DNA of 18,963 bases, taken from JAXHUK01 sp034189725. GTDB lineage: Bacteria > Chloroflexota > Dehalococcoidia > SZUA-161. The stretch lies in assembly GCA_034189725.1 (NCBI GenBank), contig JAXHUK010000051.1:1-18963 (forward strand). The letters are read 5' to 3'. The translations under genes and the position numbers were made by a program. Shown one piece after another: positions 6,416-15,420 of the stretch; within the stretch, counting starts at the first letter, position 1; every line of letters begins with the position of its first letter. The notes beneath the pieces were generated by a model. That model saw only the letters and a program-made list of their open reading frames with translations. It ran no database searches and was not told the origin of the DNA.

Positions 6416-8395
6416 ATGGAAGATATTAGAATCGGCGTTTATATTTGCCACTGTGGTTTAAATATCGCCAGTGTCGTTGATGTTGAAGAGGTAGCGAAAT
6501 ACGCCAGCACCCTGGACTCCGTGGTAGTATCACGAGACTACAAGTTTATGTGCTCCGATCCCGGGCAGGACCTCATCAAGAGCGACATCAAGGAGCACAA
6601 CCTTAACAGAGTAATAGTGGCATCTTGCTCTCCCCGAATGCATGAGTCCACGTTCCGCAAGGCGTGTGCTGCTGCAGACCTGAATCCCTACCTCTATGAG
6701 ATGGCCAACATCCGGGAAGCGTGCAGTTGGGTTCATGAAGACAAAGAACTGGCTACAGCTAAAGCCAAGGACCTGGTGCGAGCTGCTGTGCGTCGGGTGA
6801 AGCTACAAGAGCCACTGGAGGTGAGGGAGATTCCATTCAATCCCAACACCTTGATCGTAGGTGGCGGTGTGGCCGGTATCCAGGCTGCGCTCGAAATCGC
6901 AGATGCGGAGCATAAGGTTTATCTTGTTGAAAAAGACCCCAGCATCGGCGGGCACATGATCCAATTGGACAAAACGTTTCCCACTCTTGACTGTTCACAA
7001 TGTATCCTGACCCCCAAAATGGCCGCCGTAGGATCACACCCGTACATTGAGCTCATGACCTACAGCGAGGTTGAGGAAGTTACCGGTTTCGTGGGGAATT
7101 TCAATGTAAAGATCAGGAAAAAGGCTCGCTATGTAAAAGAAGAGGAATGCAACGGCTGCGGTATGTGTTGGGAAAAATGCCCCTGGAAGGCACCCAGCGA
7201 GTATGAAGTCGGGATGGCCGAAAGAAAGGCTATCTACACACCTTTTGCCCAGGCAGTGCCCAACATCCCCGTCATCGACCGGGATTACTGCGCGTATTTC
7301 CTCAAAGGCAAATGCCGGGCCTGCGAAAAATTCTGTGAAAGAAATGCCATCGATTTCGAGCAGGTTGACCGTTTTGTCGATATAGAGGTAGGTTCTGTCA
7401 TTTTGGCCACAGGCTACGACCTGTTCGATTCCAGCATCATTCCGCAGTACGGCTATAAAACCTACGATAATGTGTTCACCGGGCTGGAGTTTGAGAGGAT
7501 GTCCAGCGCAACCGGGCCAACCGGTGGCGAAATTTGCCTGAGGGACGGCCGGGAGCCGGAAAGTGTGGCCATTGTTCATTGTGTCGGCAGTCGTGATCAG
7601 AACTACAATGAATACTGCTCCCGTGTATGCTGCATGTATGGCCTTAAAACCGCCCACCTGGTAAAGGACAAGACAAATGCCGAAGTATATGAAATATACA
7701 TCGATATGAGATGCTTCGGTGAAGGCTATGAAGAATTCTACAAGCGAGTATGTGATGAAGGCGTGACGTTCATACGCGGTAAGGTAGCCAAAGTCACTGA
7801 TCGCACTATTGGCGATGAAGAGCCAGGCAAACTGATCGTCGTTGTTGAGGATTCCCTCATCGGGAGTGTCATGAGGCTTCCCGTAGATATGGTAGTACTG
7901 TGTCCAGCTTTACAATCACGCGCAGATTCAGAAGACCTGGCCAGAAAATTTGTCATTAACAGAAGGGGTGACGGCTTCTTCCTGGAGAGACACGTTAAGC
8001 TTGATCCGGTAACCACACCGACCGATGGTATCCTGATCGCGGGATGCTGTCAGGGGCCAAAGGATATCCCCGACTCAGTAGCTCAGGGTGCTGCCGCTGC
8101 TGCCAGAGCACTGAGTATGATCAGCAAAGGTAAGGTTACGCTCGAGGCGGCAGTCTCTCACGTGAATACGGACCTCTGTATCGGCTGCGGTCGTTGTGAG
8201 GAAGTATGTCCCTTCAATGCTCCCAAAGTTAGTATGGATGGAGGCCCGCTACCGGTTTCCAGTGTGAACGAGGCGTTATGCAAAGGTTGCGGCTCGTGTG
8301 CCGTCGCCTGTCCCACAGGAGCCATAACGATCTGGCACTTCAAACCGGAGCAAATACTGTCCATGGTTGATGCCTTGGCGGAGGTCCAACAATGA
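6416..8395 (+). CDS. hdrA: HdrA-1: full-length HdrA flavin electron-bifurcating subunit, 659 aa
   Basis: This has every part of a canonical HdrA. The N-terminal domain carries CHCG (Cys11/13) plus Cys46, 71, 84 and 103. The FAD-binding thioredoxin-reductase-like fold has GGGVAG at 149-154, then KTFPTLDCSQC (Cys193/196). An inserted ferredoxin segment has Cys245/248/251/255 and Cys292/300/303/307. The CVGSR...CSRVCC motif has Cys389/401/405/406. The C-terminal ferredoxin has Cys588/591/594/598 and Cys622/625/628/632. HdrA carries the flavin that splits electron pairs between ferredoxin and the HdrB acceptor. Start ATG 6416 is preceded by GAGGAG. The gene sits 17 bp after HdrCB-1 and overlaps MvhD-1 by 4 bp (ATGA), so the three are translationally coupled and form module 1. 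By completeness it is the best candidate in the window for the true bifurcating flavin. Confidence 0.93.
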   Translation: MEDIRIGVYICHCGLNIASVVDVEEVAKYASTLDSVVVSRDYKFMCSDPGQDLIKSDIKEHNLNRVIVASCSPRMHESTFRKACAAADLNPYLYEMANIREACSWVHEDKELATAKAKDLVRAAVRRVKLQEPLEVREIPFNPNTLIVGGGVAGIQAALEIADAEHKVYLVEKDPSIGGHMIQLDKTFPTLDCSQCILTPKMAAVGSHPYIELMTYSEVEEVTGFVGNFNVKIRKKARYVKEEECNGCGMCWEKCPWKAPSEYEVGMAERKAIYTPFAQAVPNIPVIDRDYCAYFLKGKCRACEKFCERNAIDFEQVDRFVDIEVGSVILATGYDLFDSSIIPQYGYKTYDNVFTGLEFERMSSATGPTGGEICLRDGREPESVAIVHCVGSRDQNYNEYCSRVCCMYGLKTAHLVKDKTNAEVYEIYIDMRCFGEGYEEFYKRVCDEGVTFIRGKVAKVTDRTIGDEEPGKLIVVVEDSLIGSVMRLPVDMVVLCPALQSRADSEDLARKFVINRRGDGFFLERHVKLDPVTTPTDGILIAGCCQGPKDIPDSVAQGAAAAARALSMISKGKVTLEAAVSHVNTDLCIGCGRCEEVCPFNAPKVSMDGGPLPVSSVNEALCKGCGSCAVACPTGAITIWHFKPEQILSMVDALAEVQQ

Positions 8396-8814
8396 GCGAA
8401 TTCGAACCACGTATCCTTTGCTTTGCCTGCAATTGGTGTTCCTATGCAGCAGCCGATATCGCGGGGACGAGCCGTCTCCACTATCCCTCGAATGTAAGGG
8501 TTATACGAGTGATGTGCAGTGGCATGGTAAGCCCTGAATACGTCCTTAAAGCCTTTGAGGAGGGATTCGATGGTGTAATGATCGCCGGCTGTCACATAGG
8601 AGATTGTCACTACATCTCGGGCAATATGAGGGCAGAGGAACGAATAGAGAAATTGAAGAAACTGCTACATACACTGGGGTTGGAAGATGAGCGACTATTG
8701 CTGAGGTGGATCGCAACTTCTGAAGGGCCGCTATTTGCCGAGACAATCACGCAGTTTGTCGGGCAATTGAAAAAAGTAGGCCCCTCACCCTTCAGAAAGG
8801 AGTTGGTGGCTTGA
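8392..8814 (+). CDS. mvhD: MvhD-1: MvhD/FrhD-family [2Fe-2S] electron-transfer subunit, 140 aa
   Basis: A small soluble MvhD-family protein. Conserved cysteines are Cys10, Cys13, Cys16, Cys42, Cys67 and Cys72, in the family motifs CNWCSYAAAD, VMCSG and GCHIGDCHY. In HdrABC complexes MvhD links HdrA to an electron donor such as MvhAG hydrogenase or formate dehydrogenase. No such donor is encoded in this window, so electrons may come from an NAD(P)H-oxidising subunit (the GltD-like proteins) or from a partner encoded elsewhere. It overlaps HdrA-1 upstream (ATGA) and HdrCB-2 downstream (TTGA). The length is typical of a stand-alone MvhD, unlike MvhD-2 (263 aa). Confidence 0.92.
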   Translation: MSEFEPRILCFACNWCSYAAADIAGTSRLHYPSNVRVIRVMCSGMVSPEYVLKAFEEGFDGVMIAGCHIGDCHYISGNMRAEERIEKLKKLLHTLGLEDERLLLRWIATSEGPLFAETITQFVGQLKKVGPSPFRKELVA

Positions 8815-9965
8815 GCCTAGAGGACATCATTCAAGAAACGAACACCTATTTGTGTATTGACTGTGGCAAGTGTACCGGCTTATGTCCGATCACCAGGCAC
8901 TGTCCAAGCTTCTCACCCAGGATCATGGTGGAAGAAGCTCTATTAGGATTTGAAGACGAATTAACCTATAACCGTGACCTCTACTCCTGTTTAACCTGCT
9001 ATGCGTGCTCCGCTAAATGCCCGGGCGATGTCGATTTCCCCGTGTTTGTCCAAAAAGCGAGAGCTATGGCCGCGGACGTAGGGCAACATGGTGATTGTGC
9101 ACATTCAGGTATCCTCCAATCCATGGCACGGTTAATGGCGCACTCTCAAGTCAAACAAAACAGGTTGGATTGGGTATCGGATGACCTGAGAGTTTCGGAT
9201 AAAAGCGATATCATGTACTTCGTTGGTTGCGCTCCCTATTTCGAGGATACTTTCGACTTCGATACCGGAGCCATCGCGATCGCAAAGGGAACTGTTAAGA
9301 TACTCAATGCCTTTGGTGTGGAGCCGTTGGTTCATCCAAACGAAAAATGCTGCGGACACGATCTGCTATGGACAGGAGACCTGGAGACATTTAAACTCTT
9401 AGCAGAACAGAACGCAGCTATGATCAAAGAGGCCGGGGTCAAGAAGATAATATTCTCCTGCCCCGAGGGATACCGCACCTTTAAAGAGGATTATCCGAAA
9501 TACGTGGACCTCAATTGCGAGATACAGCATATCTCTGAGTTCGTAGCTGATAAGGTGGCAGAGGACGGCTCGAAATTTAGTGAGATTAAAAAGAAGGTAA
9601 CATACCAAGATCCCTGCAGATTAGGAAGGCACGAGGGAATATACGAGCAACCACGGCAGGTACTTGCAGCTATACCTGGCATGGAGCTTGCTGAAATGGA
9701 ACACAATCGGGACAGTTCCATTTGCTGCGGCACGAGCGCTTTCGTTAACTGCGACTTCTGTTCCAGGCAGGTACGGATCAACCGGCTGCTCGAAGCAAAG
9801 GCCACCGGGGCCGAGGTCCTGGTAACCAGTTGCCCCAAGTGTCAGACACACTTCAGATGTGCAATGAGCAACAAGGGAGAGGAAAAAGGGCCGGATGTAG
9901 GGATCGAAGTGGTTGACTTCGTGAATATAGTGGCTAATGCCCTGGGAGACGAGCACCATGAGTGA
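8811..9965 (+). CDS. HdrCB-2: second fused HdrC/HdrB-type subunit, 384 aa
   Basis: Two N-terminal [4Fe-4S] motifs (Cys15/18/21/25 and Cys60/63/66/70) are followed by two CCG domains. The first CCG domain has Cys140, Cys180-Cys181 and Cys217, but Gly220 replaces the last Cys of CxxC. The second is complete (Cys269, Cys305-Cys306, Cys341, Cys344) and has two additional Cys (314, 317) just after its CCG. It is a diverged paralog of HdrCB-1, not a recent copy. The start is TTG at 8811, overlapping the MvhD-1 stop as TTGA; AGGAG lies 8 nt upstream, and the start sits just ahead of the first Cys motif. It is the likely acceptor subunit of the second Hdr module. The distinct first domain suggests a different substrate or interface from HdrCB-1. 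Confidence 0.88.
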   Translation: MSLEDIIQETNTYLCIDCGKCTGLCPITRHCPSFSPRIMVEEALLGFEDELTYNRDLYSCLTCYACSAKCPGDVDFPVFVQKARAMAADVGQHGDCAHSGILQSMARLMAHSQVKQNRLDWVSDDLRVSDKSDIMYFVGCAPYFEDTFDFDTGAIAIAKGTVKILNAFGVEPLVHPNEKCCGHDLLWTGDLETFKLLAEQNAAMIKEAGVKKIIFSCPEGYRTFKEDYPKYVDLNCEIQHISEFVADKVAEDGSKFSEIKKKVTYQDPCRLGRHEGIYEQPRQVLAAIPGMELAEMEHNRDSSICCGTSAFVNCDFCSRQVRINRLLEAKATGAEVLVTSCPKCQTHFRCAMSNKGEEKGPDVGIEVVDFVNIVANALGDEHHE

Positions 9966-11268
9966 TGCAGTACTAGTAATCGGTGGTGGTATTGCTGGCA
10001 TCCAGGCTTCTCTGGACCTGGCAGAGATGGGGAAGCAGGTTTATCTAATAGAGAAAACCCCCAGTATCGGGGGCAGGATGGCTCAGTTAGATAAAACATT
10101 CCCCACTAATGACTGCTCTATTTGTATCCTGGCGCCCAAGATGGCGGACTGCTATGATCACCCGAACACTACTGTTTTCACCTGTTCCGAGGTTAAAGAG
10201 GTAACCGGTTCAGCAGGTGATTTCACGGTTAAAGTGCTCAAGAGAGCACGGCTTGTCGATGAGAAAAAATGCACAGGTTGTGGCGCGTGTACCGAGAAGT
10301 GCCCGGCAAAGGCCCCCGACGAGTTCAATGTGAATCTGGGAACGAGAAGGGCCGCCCATTTATACTTCTTGCAGGCTGTTCCGCGACTGGCGCTCATCGA
10401 TAAAAACAGTTGTATAAGGTATACCAAGGGGCCTAAAAAAGACGGCTCACCCAGATGCGGGGTTTGTATTGAGGCCTGTGAGGCAGGAGCGATAGATTTC
10501 GACCAGCAGGATGAGGAGATCACCCTGAAGGTAGGAGCCGTAATCATCGCTATCGGCTTTGATCCCTACGATCCCACATCAATGACAGAGTATGGATATG
10601 GACGATTCAAGAATGTGGTCACTGGCATGGAATATGAGCGATTGATCTGTGCCTCGGGCCCAACAGGAGGTCATCTGCACAGACTTTCCGACGACCACCG
10701 GGACCCCAAAAAGATCGCATTTATCCAGTGTGTCGGATCCCGAGACCTGCATCATAACCGGTATTGTGCCGGTGTCTGCTGTATGCACTCCACAAAAGAG
10801 GCAATCCTCGCCAATGAGCACGACAACGATATCCACTCCTATATTTTCTACATCGATGTCAGGGCTTCAGGGAAGGGATTTCAGAACTACGTTGCCCGTG
10901 CGGAGAAAGAGTACAACGTTACCTACATCAGAAGCAGGGTTGCTGAGATAACCGAGGATGCCGACCAGAATCCTGTAATCTGGTATGAAGATACAAGTTC
11001 TCAGGAAGTAAAGAGTATGACTGTGGACATGGTGGTGTTAGCAACATGTATGGTGCCACGAGAAGGTGTTGACAGCATATCTGAGGCGACCAAGGTTGAC
11101 CTGACGGAGTATAAGTTTTTCAAGACATCTTCCATGTCCCCTGTTGACTCCACAATCCCAGGTATATTCGCCTGTGGGTATTGTCAGGGGCCTATGGATA
11201 TTCCAGAGTCTGTAGCCCAGGCCAGCGCTGCCGCAGCCAGGGCTGCTGAGATCGTGAGTTCGAGGTAA
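9958..11268 (+). CDS. HdrA-2: short HdrA/QmoA-like flavoprotein, 436 aa
   Basis: This HdrA homolog begins directly at the FAD fold (GGGIAG at 9-14) and so lacks the N-terminal CHCG domain of HdrA-1; it also lacks the C-terminal ferredoxin. It keeps KTFPTNDCSIC (Cys53/56), the inserted ferredoxin (Cys105/108/111/115 and Cys152/167/170/174) and CVGSR...CAGVCC (Cys258/270/274/275). The reduced layout resembles QmoA. ATG at 9958 was chosen over an in-frame ATG at 9937 because GGGAG lies 9 nt upstream and the Rossmann motif follows in the normal position. It overlaps HdrCB-2 by 8 bp, and HdrA-3 starts 5 bp downstream. It lacks exactly the end domains that HdrA-3 has, so the two probably pair in one complex. 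Confidence 0.88.
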   Translation: MSDAVLVIGGGIAGIQASLDLAEMGKQVYLIEKTPSIGGRMAQLDKTFPTNDCSICILAPKMADCYDHPNTTVFTCSEVKEVTGSAGDFTVKVLKRARLVDEKKCTGCGACTEKCPAKAPDEFNVNLGTRRAAHLYFLQAVPRLALIDKNSCIRYTKGPKKDGSPRCGVCIEACEAGAIDFDQQDEEITLKVGAVIIAIGFDPYDPTSMTEYGYGRFKNVVTGMEYERLICASGPTGGHLHRLSDDHRDPKKIAFIQCVGSRDLHHNRYCAGVCCMHSTKEAILANEHDNDIHSYIFYIDVRASGKGFQNYVARAEKEYNVTYIRSRVAEITEDADQNPVIWYEDTSSQEVKSMTVDMVVLATCMVPREGVDSISEATKVDLTEYKFFKTSSMSPVDSTIPGIFACGYCQGPMDIPESVAQASAAAARAAEIVSSR

Positions 11269-11273
11269 AAAGC

Positions 11274-12947
11274 ATGGCTGAAGAAGAAGTAAGAATTGGC
11301 GTCTTTCCCTGCCACTGTGGGTCTAATATCGGTGGTTGGTTAGATGTTCCTGAGGTGACAGAATACGCTCGCACCTTGCCCAACGTGGTTCATGCCCAAA
11401 ATAATCTCTATACCTGCTCTGAAGCCGGTTTGTCGCAGATAAAGACGGCTATCAAGGAACACAAACTCAATCGAGTGGTCGTGGCCTCCTGTACCCCCAG
11501 AACGCATGAGCCGCTGTTCAAGCGTGTGTGCCAGGAATCAGGTCTCAATCCCTCGCTCTTCGAGTTTGTTAATATGCGCGAGCATTGCTCCTGGGTGCAC
11601 ATGAAGGATAGGGACGCGGCGACTCAAAAGGCAAAAGACCTTATCCGGGCCGGTGTTTCCAAGGCCGCTATGCTTGAACCACAAGAGGATATATATATAG
11701 ATGTAGAGCCGAAGGCCGTGGTCATTGGCGGAGGAATTGCAGGCCTCACCGCAGCTCTTACTGTTGCCAATGTTGGGTTCGATGTAAAGCTGGTAGAACG
11801 GGAAAACAAGCTGGGGGGAATTCTCAAGGATGTCTACAAGCTCTACCCCTCAAATGAAGATGCGTCTGTATTGATCAATCCCAAGATAGAGGCAGTGAAC
11901 AAGCATCCCCGAATAGAAGTGCTCTTGAACTCGACTGTAAAGGACATTAAGGGATTTGTGGGAAACTACGATATCACAATTGCCCAGGATGGGAAAGAGG
12001 AAATCGCCAAAACAGGCGTGATAATAGTAGCTACCGGAGCAGAGGAACTCAAGCCACAGGGGCTGTATGGCTATGACGGTAAGAAGGTAGTAACACAGCT
12101 CGAATTAGAGCAAATGCTGGCACAGGGCAACGTTAAGGCCGACAAGGTAGTGATGATATTGTGCGCCGGTGCCAGGATTCCCGGACGCTCGTATTGCTCA
12201 CGAACCTGCTGTATGACCGCTATCAAGAATGCCCTGTTAATTAAAGAAGCAAATCCCAAGGCGCAGGTTCATATCCTCTATCGGGACCTGCAAACCTATG
12301 GTACAGAGTATGAGGATTACATCAGAAAGACAAAAGTGCAGGGTGTCAGGTATGTCAGGTACTCCCCCACAAATCCTCCCGTAGTTCAGGATGGTTGTGT
12401 TAATGTCTACCATGATCTACTGGGGAGAGAAATTTCGTTGGAATCCGATCTGGTAGTATTGGCCACTCCTCTCATTCCGCATAGCGATGCTGGGGAGCTA
12501 TCCAAGATGCTCAAGGTACCTCAAGAGGAAAACAAGTTCTTCCTTGAGGCTCATGTGAAGTTGCGGCCACTGGATTTTGCCACTGATGGCATATTCGTAT
12601 GTGGTTGTGCCTCATGGCCTGCAGATATAGAGCAGACATTAGCACAGGGGCTTGGTGCAGCATCGCGGGCGCTTATCCCTCTCTCCAAGGGCAAAGTAAA
12701 GGTCGAGCCGATCGTCTCTTCAGTCGACCAGGATAAGTGTATCGGTTGTGGGATATGTGAATACCTGTGTCCTTTCAAGGCTATCGCTGTCGTCCCCACC
12801 GAGAAGGGGGATCGGGCACAGACTATTATTGCATCCTGTAAAGGGTGTGGAATGTGCAGTTCCCACTGCCCCAAAGTGGCTATAAAAATGACCAATTTCA
12901 CGGATGCCCAGATAGCTTCTCAGATAGCTGCGCTAGCAGCCGTATAG
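11274..12947 (+). CDS. HdrA-3: HdrA-like flavoprotein without the inserted ferredoxin, 557 aa
   Basis: It keeps the HdrA N-terminal domain (CHCG, Cys13/15, then Cys48, 73, 86, 105), the FAD motif GGGIAG at 152-157, a CAGARI...CSRTCC motif (Cys297/308/312/313) and a C-terminal ferredoxin (Cys489/492/495/499 and Cys522/525/528/532). The ferredoxin insertion is absent, as is the Cys pair after the FAD fold: the expected DCSQC position reads DASVL. It therefore has fewer clusters than HdrA-1 and likely serves as an electron conduit or second flavin site beside HdrA-2. With MvhD-2 immediately downstream, the arrangement resembles QmoB, which fuses HdrA and MvhD in one chain. ATG 11274 has GAGGT upstream. 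Gaps are 5 bp before and 11 bp after. Confidence 0.88.
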   Translation: MAEEEVRIGVFPCHCGSNIGGWLDVPEVTEYARTLPNVVHAQNNLYTCSEAGLSQIKTAIKEHKLNRVVVASCTPRTHEPLFKRVCQESGLNPSLFEFVNMREHCSWVHMKDRDAATQKAKDLIRAGVSKAAMLEPQEDIYIDVEPKAVVIGGGIAGLTAALTVANVGFDVKLVERENKLGGILKDVYKLYPSNEDASVLINPKIEAVNKHPRIEVLLNSTVKDIKGFVGNYDITIAQDGKEEIAKTGVIIVATGAEELKPQGLYGYDGKKVVTQLELEQMLAQGNVKADKVVMILCAGARIPGRSYCSRTCCMTAIKNALLIKEANPKAQVHILYRDLQTYGTEYEDYIRKTKVQGVRYVRYSPTNPPVVQDGCVNVYHDLLGREISLESDLVVLATPLIPHSDAGELSKMLKVPQEENKFFLEAHVKLRPLDFATDGIFVCGCASWPADIEQTLAQGLGAASRALIPLSKGKVKVEPIVSSVDQDKCIGCGICEYLCPFKAIAVVPTEKGDRAQTIIASCKGCGMCSSHCPKVAIKMTNFTDAQIASQIAALAAV

Positions 12948-12958
12948 GTGAATAGAGT

Positions 12959-13750
12959 ATGGAAAATCAGAATGATTTCGAACCAAAAATCTTAGGCTTC
13001 TGCTGTAACTGGTGCTCGTACGCCGGCGCCGACCTTGCGGGAGTCTCCAGGATGCAGTATAAACCCAACATCCGAATCATCAGGGTAATGTGTTCCACGA
13101 GGGTAGACCCCACATTCGTCGTCGAGGGCTTCCTGGGGCAAATGGACGGCATAATGGTTCTCGGCTGCCATCTGGGAGATTGCCATTATATGACGGGCAA
13201 CTATGAGGCGATAAACATGATCGCTGAGACCAGAAGGCTGCTGTACTACGCCGGTATCGATGACAGGAGATTGATCCTGGACTGGGTTTCTGCCTCCGAG
13301 GGTGCCAGATTCTCACAGGTGGTGAACAGCTTCACCGAAGAGATACGGCAACTGGGGCCCCTGGGAACATCTGAAGGAAAGACATTTAGCGAATTAAAGT
13401 TTAAGCTAGATGCCGCCAAGGCAACCGCTCAGGGAGAGAAACTGAGATGGGTCGCCGCCAAACAAACCGAATTCATGACCGATGGCAACAAGTATGGAGA
13501 GGTCTTCACCCAGCATGAGCTACGACGTTCGATGGACGGTATCATCGCAGATGAACTGGCATCAAATGAGATTATGCTGCTCATGCAAGAGAAACCTGCA
13601 ACGGTTAAGGAGATAGCCTCAACCATCAACCTGCCACCTCCCAGAGTGTTAAGGTATATCTCAGCACTGCGGAAGAGGGGATTGGTTGATTTACATAGTG
13701 TGGATGGGGGCTCTCCCAGATACACTATTCGTGCCAAGGAGGGAGCGTAA
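12959..13750 (+). CDS. mvhD: MvhD-2 with C-terminal winged-helix domain, 263 aa
   Basis: Residues 1-135 form an MvhD domain (Cys15/16/19, Cys45, Cys70, Cys75; motifs CNWCSYAGAD and GCHLGDCHY). A helical linker (about 136-198) follows, then a segment (about 200-258) that reads as a winged helix-turn-helix: NEIMLLMQEKPATVKEIA, then a second helix with PPPRVLRYISALRKRG and a wing-like DGGSPRYTI. Winged helices usually bind DNA, but they also act as protein-protein docks, so a regulatory role is not established. MvhD homologs are usually about 140 aa, as MvhD-1 is. The start ATG 12959 has AGGTG upstream. It sits after HdrA-3 and 2 bp before the HdrA/GltD hybrid, so it may join the second Hdr module to the NAD(P)H module. 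Confidence 0.87.
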   Translation: MENQNDFEPKILGFCCNWCSYAGADLAGVSRMQYKPNIRIIRVMCSTRVDPTFVVEGFLGQMDGIMVLGCHLGDCHYMTGNYEAINMIAETRRLLYYAGIDDRRLILDWVSASEGARFSQVVNSFTEEIRQLGPLGTSEGKTFSELKFKLDAAKATAQGEKLRWVAAKQTEFMTDGNKYGEVFTQHELRRSMDGIIADELASNEIMLLMQEKPATVKEIASTINLPPPRVLRYISALRKRGLVDLHSVDGGSPRYTIRAKEGA

Positions 13751-13752
13751 CA

Positions 13753-15420
13753 GTGAGTGGTAAAGCGGTACTGATCGTAGGTGGTTCCCTTGCCGGGATA
13801 CAGCAGGCCCTGGAGCAGGCTAAAACGGGTAACAAGGTTTATCTCGTTGAGAAGTTCCCCACCCTCATTTGTGAGCGAATAGGAGTCAACGGTACCTATG
13901 ACCCCGACAACCTGTTCATGTCGCCAATGCTGGAAGAAGTGAAAAACAACGAGAATATTCAGATAATCACCGGTGCCGAAGTAGAAAAGGTGGCGGAGGC
14001 AGACGGCAAATTCAAGATTAAAATAAAGCAGCGAGCTTCTCGCATCATTGATGAGCTGTGTGACGACTGCAAGGCCTGTATCGCGGTATGTCCGGTGAAT
14101 CTCTGGGATGATGCCAACGAGCAGCTATCCCTGCGCACTGCGATAGATACTCCCTGCATGGGTAGCGGTATCTATAACATCGTCAAGGATGATATGCCCA
14201 TCTGCCAGGCAACCTGCCCGGCAAACCTGGATATACGGAGCTACCTCGGCCTTATTGCCGATGGCAAGTTCGAAGAGTCACTGGCTGTCATACGACAGCG
14301 CCTGCCATTCCCCGGTATCATCGGTCGCATATGCCCCCACCCTTGTGAGCAGAAATGCAACCGTGGCCTTCAGGATGAACCGCTGTCTATTTGCGGTCTG
14401 AAGAGATTCGTGGCCGATTGTGAACTGGCGGAGAAGGATCCCAAAGCAAATGTAACGGCGAAAGCTGGCACTCGCCCGGAAAAGGTCGCTGTTGTCGGTG
14501 GTGGCCCCGCGGGGTTGACCTGCGCCCATGACCTGGCTCAACTGGGGTATGGCGTAACCATATTCGAGGCACTACCCGTGTTGGGTGGTATGTTGGCTGT
14601 GGGTATTCCCGACTACCGTCTGCCCAGAGAGCTTCTTGAGAAGGAAATAGATGTAGTGAGAGCCCTTGGTGTGGCCATCAAGACGGACACACGTATCGGG
14701 AAGGATATTACCATTGACGGGCTGTTCAAGGATGGGTTCAAAGCGATGTTCATTGCCGTAGGAGCTCATGATAGCCAGAAGCTGGGTATCCCCGGCGAGG
14801 AAGCTGAGGGTGTCGTCGACGGGGTTTACTTCTTGCGGGATGTGAACCTGGGCCAAAAGGTTTGGGTAGGAGAAAATGTAGCCGTAATAGGTGGTGGCAA
14901 CGTTGCAATCGATGCCGCTCGATGCGCTCTGCGGCTTGGTGCCAAGAAGGTATCCATCATCTACAGAAGATCACGGCAAGAGATGCCCGCGAGCGAAGAG
15001 GAGATCGACGCTGCTGAAGAGGAGAATATCGATATTCAGTATCTGGTTGCCCCAGTGGAAGTCGTTTCCAGCAACAATAAAGTGAAAGCGTTAAAGTGCA
15101 CCAAGATGGAACTGGGAGAGCCCGATGCCTCCGGCAGAAGACGGCCAGTACCAGTTGCAGGATCGGAGTTCGACATCGAGTTGGATATGATAATACCAGC
15201 GATCGGCCAGGTCTCAGACCTCTCGTTCCTGGGAGATGGTAGCGGAGTGGAAACAACGAAGAGGAACACCATAGCAGCCGATGCTGAAACCCTGGCAACA
15301 ACGCGTCCCGGCGTCTTTACCGGAGGTGACGCGATGACTGGCCCCGATATTGCGATCGCTGCTGTCGCTGCCGGTAAGAGAGCAGCAGCATCCATTGACA
15401 ATTATCTTAGGGGAGAATAG
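13753..15420 (+). CDS. HdrA N-half fused to GltD/NfnB-like NAD(P)H oxidoreductase, 555 aa
   Basis: Residues 1-115 are the start of an HdrA: an FAD Rossmann motif GGSLAG (10-15), YLVEKFPT, and one [4Fe-4S] motif (Cys103/106/109/113) as in the HdrA inserted ferredoxin. From about residue 145 it becomes a GltD/NfnB-type module: cluster region Cys151/155 and Cys194/198/202, second FAD motif GGGPAG (249-254), NAD(P) motif GGGNVA (380-385), YRRSRQEMP and GVFTGGDAMTG near 520. The GltD part closely matches the protein at 720-2936, including KMELGEPDASGRRRPVP. GltD-like modules oxidise NADPH or NADH and feed iron-sulfur clusters, so this is the likely pyridine-nucleotide port of the complex. The start is GTG 13753 with AGGAGGG about 10 nt upstream. 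The remainder of the HdrA fold is in the next gene, in a different frame. Confidence 0.87.
   Translation: MSGKAVLIVGGSLAGIQQALEQAKTGNKVYLVEKFPTLICERIGVNGTYDPDNLFMSPMLEEVKNNENIQIITGAEVEKVAEADGKFKIKIKQRASRIIDELCDDCKACIAVCPVNLWDDANEQLSLRTAIDTPCMGSGIYNIVKDDMPICQATCPANLDIRSYLGLIADGKFEESLAVIRQRLPFPGIIGRICPHPCEQKCNRGLQDEPLSICGLKRFVADCELAEKDPKANVTAKAGTRPEKVAVVGGGPAGLTCAHDLAQLGYGVTIFEALPVLGGMLAVGIPDYRLPRELLEKEIDVVRALGVAIKTDTRIGKDITIDGLFKDGFKAMFIAVGAHDSQKLGIPGEEAEGVVDGVYFLRDVNLGQKVWVGENVAVIGGGNVAIDAARCALRLGAKKVSIIYRRSRQEMPASEEEIDAAEEENIDIQYLVAPVEVVSSNNKVKALKCTKMELGEPDASGRRRPVPVAGSEFDIELDMIIPAIGQVSDLSFLGDGSGVETTKRNTIAADAETLATTRPGVFTGGDAMTGPDIAIAAVAAGKRAAASIDNYLRGE

Noticed and set aside
7034..7657. Long minus-strand open frame opposite hdrA-1
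   Set aside because: It lies wholly within the conserved HdrA coding sequence on the other strand; no domain was recognised.
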